NCBI GenBank assembly: GCA_019057475.1
Contig: DXJO01000028.1
Span: 34,271 to 98,270 of the forward strand
Length of the DNA stretch: 64,000 nucleotides
Origin: Candidatus Thorarchaeota archaeon
GTDB lineage: Archaea > Asgardarchaeota > Thorarchaeia > Thorarchaeales > Thorarchaeaceae
Reading direction: 5' to 3'
The notes beneath the pieces were generated by a model, which worked only from the letters and a program-made list of their open reading frames with translations, was not told where the DNA came from and ran no database searches. The translations under genes and the position numbers were made by a program. Shown here piece after piece: positions 61,036 to 64,000 of this stretch (its first letter is position 1; the number at the start of each line of letters is the position of its first letter).

Positions 61036-61877
61036 AGTTCAGGTGGTCCCTGCTTGACTCGTTTCATCATATCTTTAGGAGTCTTTCCCCAATCTATGAG
61101 ATACTCTAGCCACCAAGTCATTCCTGCATCAGCGCATGGTTGAAGCTTCTCAGAGTCTGCTTTCCTGTCATTGCCTGAAGTATTACCTGAAACCACAATA
61201 TCATAGTTCAGGAGATTACCTCGTTCCTTCTCTATGATTGAGAGTGACTCTTTCATTCCCTCAATGGTCAGCCCATCTTCCCCGTCCGCAAGAGGAAATA
61301 CTCCATCATATCGTGCTGCTCTTTTGAAAGGTGCTTTCTTTGGCCAATAGCCTGCAACCCAGATTGGTATCTTCTTCTGGATCGGTTTTGGGAGAAATGT
61401 CACTTCCTTCTGCTGATAGTACTCTCCCTCAAAAGAGAATGGTTCACCACTCCAGAGACCTGTAAGGACTTCGAGCCCTTCGTCTAACATCTTTGCTCGA
61501 ACTTTTGGATCAGAGGTTTCGCCAAAGTGATCGAACTCCTGTGAGGAACCTCCAAGACCTACACCCATGATTAATCGACCGTTTGAGAGGTGATCAAGTG
61601 AAGCAGTTTCTCTTGCAAGTTTTGATGGTCTCCTACGGGGAATTGGTGTGACCATAGGACCTATCATAATCTCTTCAGTTTTAGCAGCAACAGCAGCCAT
61701 TACAATCCATGGATCTACAACTCCCATAGTACCTTCCCAGCATGCCCAGATGTGGTCCCATATGAAGAATCCATCCCACCCTGCATCTTCTGCTGCCAAT
61801 GCAAGGTCTACATGAAAATCTATTCCCTTGCTTCCATTTCCATAAAGGAAACAATATGGGTATATACCATACTTCAT
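61032..61877 (-). CDS. Luciferase-like (LLM) flavin-dependent oxidoreductase
   Basis: 281 residues from ATG at 61877; the open frame extends to 61940 but AGAGGT lies upstream of 61877 and the family begins there. TIM-barrel with AAEDAGWDGFFIWDH at the start, VTPIPRRRPSKLARE (parts TPIPRRRP and KLARET), DHLSNGRLIMGVGLGG and FLPKPIQKKIPIWVAG. This is the F420- or FMN-dependent LLM class (methylenetetrahydromethanopterin reductase relatives). Substrate unknown. In an archaeon F420 is the likelier cofactor. Confidence 0.9.
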   Translation of the reverse strand: MKYGIYPYCFLYGNGSKGIDFHVDLALAAEDAGWDGFFIWDHIWACWEGTMGVVDPWIVMAAVAAKTEEIMIGPMVTPIPRRRPSKLARETASLDHLSNGRLIMGVGLGGSSQEFDHFGETSDPKVRAKMLDEGLEVLTGLWSGEPFSFEGEYYQQKEVTFLPKPIQKKIPIWVAGYWPKKAPFKRAARYDGVFPLADGEDGLTIEGMKESLSIIEKERGNLLNYDIVVSGNTSGNDRKADSEKLQPCADAGMTWWLEYLIDWGKTPKDMMKRVKQGPPEL

Positions 61878-61974
61878 TTTACATAACCTCTGAAAATTGA
61901 TAGCTATAATCCCTGCTTTACTACTATTTAGCAGTTCCACTCATTTACTCCGAGTGAAGATTATCCACATCCTT

Positions 61975-62082
61975 CTACCGACGTTTGAGAATAATGACAA
62001 AAATGACTATGAGAATTCCCGTGGTTCCGATAATAACAGATGTATATAGATTAAGAGGTGTTTCCACATCTGTGGTGTTCAT
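61975..62082 (-). CDS. Tiny C-tail-type membrane protein or remnant
   Basis: 35 codons, MNTTDVETPLNLYTSV then a hydrophobic helix (IIGTTGILIVIFVIIL) and KRR before the stop. This is exactly how C-terminal anchors of archaeal surface proteins look. It may be a genuine single-helix peptide just upstream of the LLM gene, or the 3' end of a decayed surface-protein gene: the same frame is open for another 35-40 codons upstream, to a stop near 62200, with polar, Cys-containing residues. Confidence 0.35.
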   Translation of the reverse strand: MNTTDVETPLNLYTSVIIGTTGILIVIFVIILKRR

Positions 62083-62134
62083 TGAGGTTCCAGTGACGTC
62101 TATGATGATTACACTGAGGAACTCTAGGCAAAAT

Positions 62135-62160
62135 TTGCAGATTTCTTTAATACTATATGC
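62135..62160 (+). promoter_or_regulatory. Stable-RNA-type promoter-like element
   Basis: TTGCAGATTTCTTTAATACT begins the copy that matches 49035-49060. It lies 110 bases before the tRNA-Cys, in addition to the nearer element at 62225. Confidence 0.35.
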
Positions 62161-62224
62161 AGCAACCCTAAAACTTGATGTGGGTATAGTATTTCTGCAG
62201 TATCCTTACAAACTGCACGACTTC

Positions 62225-62246
62225 TTGCCGATATCCTTAAAATCCA
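62225..62246 (+). promoter_or_regulatory. tRNA-Cys promoter
   Basis: TTGCCGATATCCTTAAAATC and two further bases; CTTAAAATC is the TATA-like core about 30 bases before the mature tRNA 5' end. A 21-of-22 match occurs before the tRNA-Cys remnant at 60085. Confidence 0.55.
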
Positions 62247-62270
62247 GTCAGGGGTGGAACTGCATGGCAA

Positions 62271-62342
62271 GCCGGTTTGGCGGAGCAGTTACGCGATGGA
62301 TTGCAGATCCATTCTACTTGGGTGCAAATCCCAAAGCCGGCT
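62271..62342 (+). tRNA. tRNA-Cys (GCA), unusual elbow
   Basis: A 72-base cloverleaf. The acceptor stem GCCGGTT pairs with AGCCGGC (one T-G wobble). D stem is GCG/CGC. Anticodon stem ATGGA/TCCAT closes loop TTGCAGA with anticodon GCA. T stem TTGGG/CCCAA is perfect. Discriminator T, then CCA is in the DNA, then a T-rich stretch. Two conserved elbow bases differ: the T loop is TGCAAAT (position 55 is G, not T), and the D loop GAGCAGTTA has one G where GG is normal. So it may be an atypical functional tRNA or one starting to decay. Confidence 0.8.
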
Positions 62343-62389
62343 CCACTTCTTTTCGGTGAGCAAATCTTTAATCGCAATATCTGGTTGCG

Positions 62390-63130
62390 ATGACTATGCC
62401 TCATAGACCATTGAAGGGTTACTCAGCAATCTCATTCGATATAGGTGGCACATTGATCAAACCTTTCATTCTCCCTGTCTTTGAAGTCCACAAGAAATTC
62501 ATCCACCAGGTGTGTGGTGATGAATGTAGCTTCTCTGATGAGGAGATTGCAGACGCAATCGATGTGGCCGAAAAAGAAGTATGGGAACTAGTGCCAGAAA
62601 AGGATGTCAACTATTTCTTTTCAAATGAGGATTGGACAAAGCGCAATCGCGTTATCCTGAGAACCCTTGGAATTACTGAAATGCTGGATGAACGTGCTAG
62701 CCATATGCAGACGCTGTGGACGGAGATTCTTGCGGCCAATCCCCACAAATTGAAACCTGATGCAAAAGAAGTTCTCGAACAACTGAAACAACGTGGATAT
62801 ACTCTGGCTATCTCTACCAACTGGTATGATCCGCGTGAGCTCCTCACTTCCTATGGAATCTATGATATGTTTCAGAGCATCCAATTCAGCATCGTTCCAG
62901 GTTATTGTAAACCTGCTCCATACATGTTGATACAAAACGCCCGTGAGATGGGTGTCAATCCGTTAAAGTGTGCCTTTATTGGTGACGACATCAAGCGGGA
63001 TATTCCAGCCGCCAAGAGTGCAGGGATGCATCCCATCTTGATTGTCAATGAGGGCAAAGAGATAACCCCCGGTGATGACGGCTTGACAGTCATTCACGAA
63101 CTGAATGAGCTGCTAGAATTGTTTGATTGA
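62390..63130 (+). CDS. HAD-superfamily hydrolase-like protein
   Basis: 246 residues. Motif I is FDIGGTLIK: the nucleophile Asp is present but the second Asp of DxD is Gly. Motif II STNWYDP, motif III Lys in YCKPAP, motif IV GDDIKRDI. The helical cap lies after motif I (C1 type). The altered motif I may mean it is not a standard phosphatase. ATG at 62390 or 62396. Follows the tRNA by 48 bases but has its own start region. Confidence 0.85.
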   Translation: MTMPHRPLKGYSAISFDIGGTLIKPFILPVFEVHKKFIHQVCGDECSFSDEEIADAIDVAEKEVWELVPEKDVNYFFSNEDWTKRNRVILRTLGITEMLDERASHMQTLWTEILAANPHKLKPDAKEVLEQLKQRGYTLAISTNWYDPRELLTSYGIYDMFQSIQFSIVPGYCKPAPYMLIQNAREMGVNPLKCAFIGDDIKRDIPAAKSAGMHPILIVNEGKEITPGDDGLTVIHELNELLELFD

Positions 63131-63278
63131 ACTGCCAAATCATTCCTCACGTGTGCACTAGTCGCTGTTCATAAGAAAGGAGAAAATAACGCATTCATCG
63201 TCCATACGGTCGTTTACACAAAGGATTCATAAGAAAGCTCAACCCCAATTAGAGGGATTTTCAAGGGAGTGACATAAA

Positions 63279-63665
63279 ATGAGCGAAAATATCAGTAATA
63301 TTGCTAGGTATGTTTTTCTGCTGGCCTTCATTGTTGACTTGATTTTCGGAGTGTGGTATTTCATATCTCCTGAATCATGGACCGCTTTAACCGGATGGCC
63401 GACTGAAACAGCTTCTGGTCGTATGCTGGGTGTTGCTATCATTATGCTCGCAGTTGGTTCTATCTTGGCCTATCGAGCGACTTCGTGGGGGCAGGTAGAG
63501 CTCTATGTTATGATGGAGATCGTCTGGAATCTCCTAGGTGTCATAGGCATGATCTGGAACTACGCGACAATGACCCTTCCTATCGCTGGGTGGTTCATGA
63601 CCGGCCTTCTGGCGCTATTCCTGCTTCTGTTTGTGTATGTATATTATCAGGCCAAACAGACTTGA
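63279..63665 (+). CDS. Four-helix membrane protein, TG[WF] family
   Basis: 128 residues, four helices, TALTGWPTETASG after the first, YRATSWGQVELY before the third, ending VYVYYQAKQT. Clear relative of the 60.3-kb protein and more distant to the 38.0-kb one. ATG at 63279, AAGGGAGTG upstream. The GACGAG/CTCGTC hairpin (63670-63686) starts five bases past the stop and may end it. Confidence 0.78.
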   Translation: MSENISNIARYVFLLAFIVDLIFGVWYFISPESWTALTGWPTETASGRMLGVAIIMLAVGSILAYRATSWGQVELYVMMEIVWNLLGVIGMIWNYATMTLPIAGWFMTGLLALFLLLFVYVYYQAKQT

Positions 63666-63689
63666 GCGAGACGAGAACACCTCGTCGAA

Positions 63690-63875
63690 CAGACTAGGCG
63701 GAGGAAGACTACTCTCAGCCCCTTAGGTAACGACAGCGCCCTTAGCTGGGTGCTTGCGTTACCCGGGGGATGATTTGTAGTGGAGGTTAGGCTTAAGCGA
63801 CATGAACAAGAGCGATTGCCTTGGTAAATGACTGCCTAGGTCTACCCAACCGTTGCCCGAAACCTAGACAATCCT
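63690..63875 (+). ncRNA. rnpB: Probable RNase P RNA
   Basis: The region begins GGCGGAGGAAGAC, which resembles conserved region I of RNase P RNA. Next is a strong long stem: GGTAACG, then GCGCCC...GGGTGC, then CGTTACC, flanked by CCCC/GGGG, in the place expected for P3. Later AGGCTTAAGCGAC, then AGAGCGATTGCC and GGTAAATGACTGCC closely follow the E. coli segments around AGGCUGCUUGAG, GUGAGCGAUUGC and GAUGAAUGACUGUCC (regions near CR IV). The expected ACAGAACCC (CR V) is not clear; TCTACCCAACC stands there. Ends are estimated. Confidence 0.5.
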
Positions 63876-63930
63876 GGACACCAAGGTCATGAACTGATGT
63901 TCGGTTCCTGCTTCATCGAGGTTGCTTTTT

Positions 63931-63950
63931 GTTAATTCTGAAGAATTAAC
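63931..63950. terminator. Hairpin after RNase P-like RNA
   Basis: GTTAATTC TGAA GAATTAAC, eight perfect pairs, directly after TTTTT. The T-run could end the preceding RNA; the palindrome could also be an operator for a gene beyond the window. Confidence 0.35.
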
Positions 63951-64000
63951 TGAAAGTCTTACGTCCTCTCCACGGGCATTTTACGTCCCCGGCCAACTGA

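Noticed and set aside
62101..62120. ATGATGA followed by CTGA, resembling box C and box D of a guide RNA
   Set aside because: Only five bases lie between the two boxes, too few for a guide, and no second C'/D' pair was found.
61985..62359. 124-codon plus-strand frame
   Set aside because: It runs through the tRNA-Cys gene and its promoters and has no protein-like pattern.
1..64000. CRISPR arrays, insertion sequences, integrases or phage genes
   Set aside because: No regularly spaced repeats, transposase or integrase motifs were seen in any frame; the accessory region shows gene duplication and decay instead.

Overview
The window looks like a piece of an archaeal chromosome. It carries a TFIIB-type transcription factor, TATA-box promoters with some apparently leaderless genes, HdrA/HdrB/MvhD redox proteins, a geranylgeranyl-type prenyl synthase, an archaeal-looking tRNA-Cys, and a GGAGGTG-type ribosome site before many operon genes. 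The gene mix (large HdrA-type flavoproteins, LRR proteins, MoxR/VWA pairs, GH38 and GH3 glycosidases, tetrapyrrole-free anaerobic metabolism) would suit an Asgard archaeon such as a Thorarchaeota relative. That placement is inference; no diagnostic marker settles it.

Layout. 1-8.3 kb: an operon of heterodisulfide-reductase-like electron-transfer proteins (HdrB, QmoA-like HdrA, HdrA-MvhD, HdrC-like/MvhD, and a 1134-residue HdrA with an NfnB/GltD-type NADPH module nested inside it). 8.4-12.1 kb: response regulator, zinc-ribbon membrane protein, CoA-disulfide-reductase-like flavoprotein. 12.2-13.9 kb: an ADP-ribose module (macro domain, a degenerate macro paralogue, and a divergent Nudix hydrolase). 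13.9-14.9 kb: TFB. 15.2-19.0 kb: a ferrous-iron operon (feoA, split feoB, small membrane protein, feoC-like, dtxR-like) with two strong palindromic operators in its promoter, facing a LarA-like gene. 20.7-31.6 kb: Eis-like GNAT, secreted PKD protein, CysRS, divergent PadR/ArsM with paired operators, GH3 glucosidase, prenyl synthase.

31.8-41.5 kb is AT-richer accessory DNA: rhodanese-TusA fusion, two intact medium-chain oxidoreductases plus two decayed fragments of the same family, many small four-helix membrane proteins, flavodoxin, an aldo/keto reductase of different composition and a HEXXH protein. 41.5-48.9 kb: ABC-2 exporter, DUF2769 protein, GH38 mannosidase with a duplicated 5' stub beside an isoprenylcysteine-methyltransferase-like gene, and a DUF438/PAS sensor. 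49.2-51.8 kb: B12-radical-SAM protein with a membrane partner, and a zinc-ribbon membrane protein. 51.9-58.4 kb: an LRR-MoxR-VWA operon and a membrane M28 peptidase. 58.6-64 kb: small genes, a tRNA-Cys with an unusual elbow and a 5' tRNA-Cys remnant sharing one promoter type, an HAD protein, two paralogous four-helix proteins, and what looks like RNase P RNA at the right edge.

The best candidates for something undescribed are the nested HdrA-NfnB protein, the macro/degenerate-macro/Nudix locus, the LRR-MoxR-VWA operon, and the two clean metalloregulator-operator systems (DtxR-Feo and PadR-ArsM).
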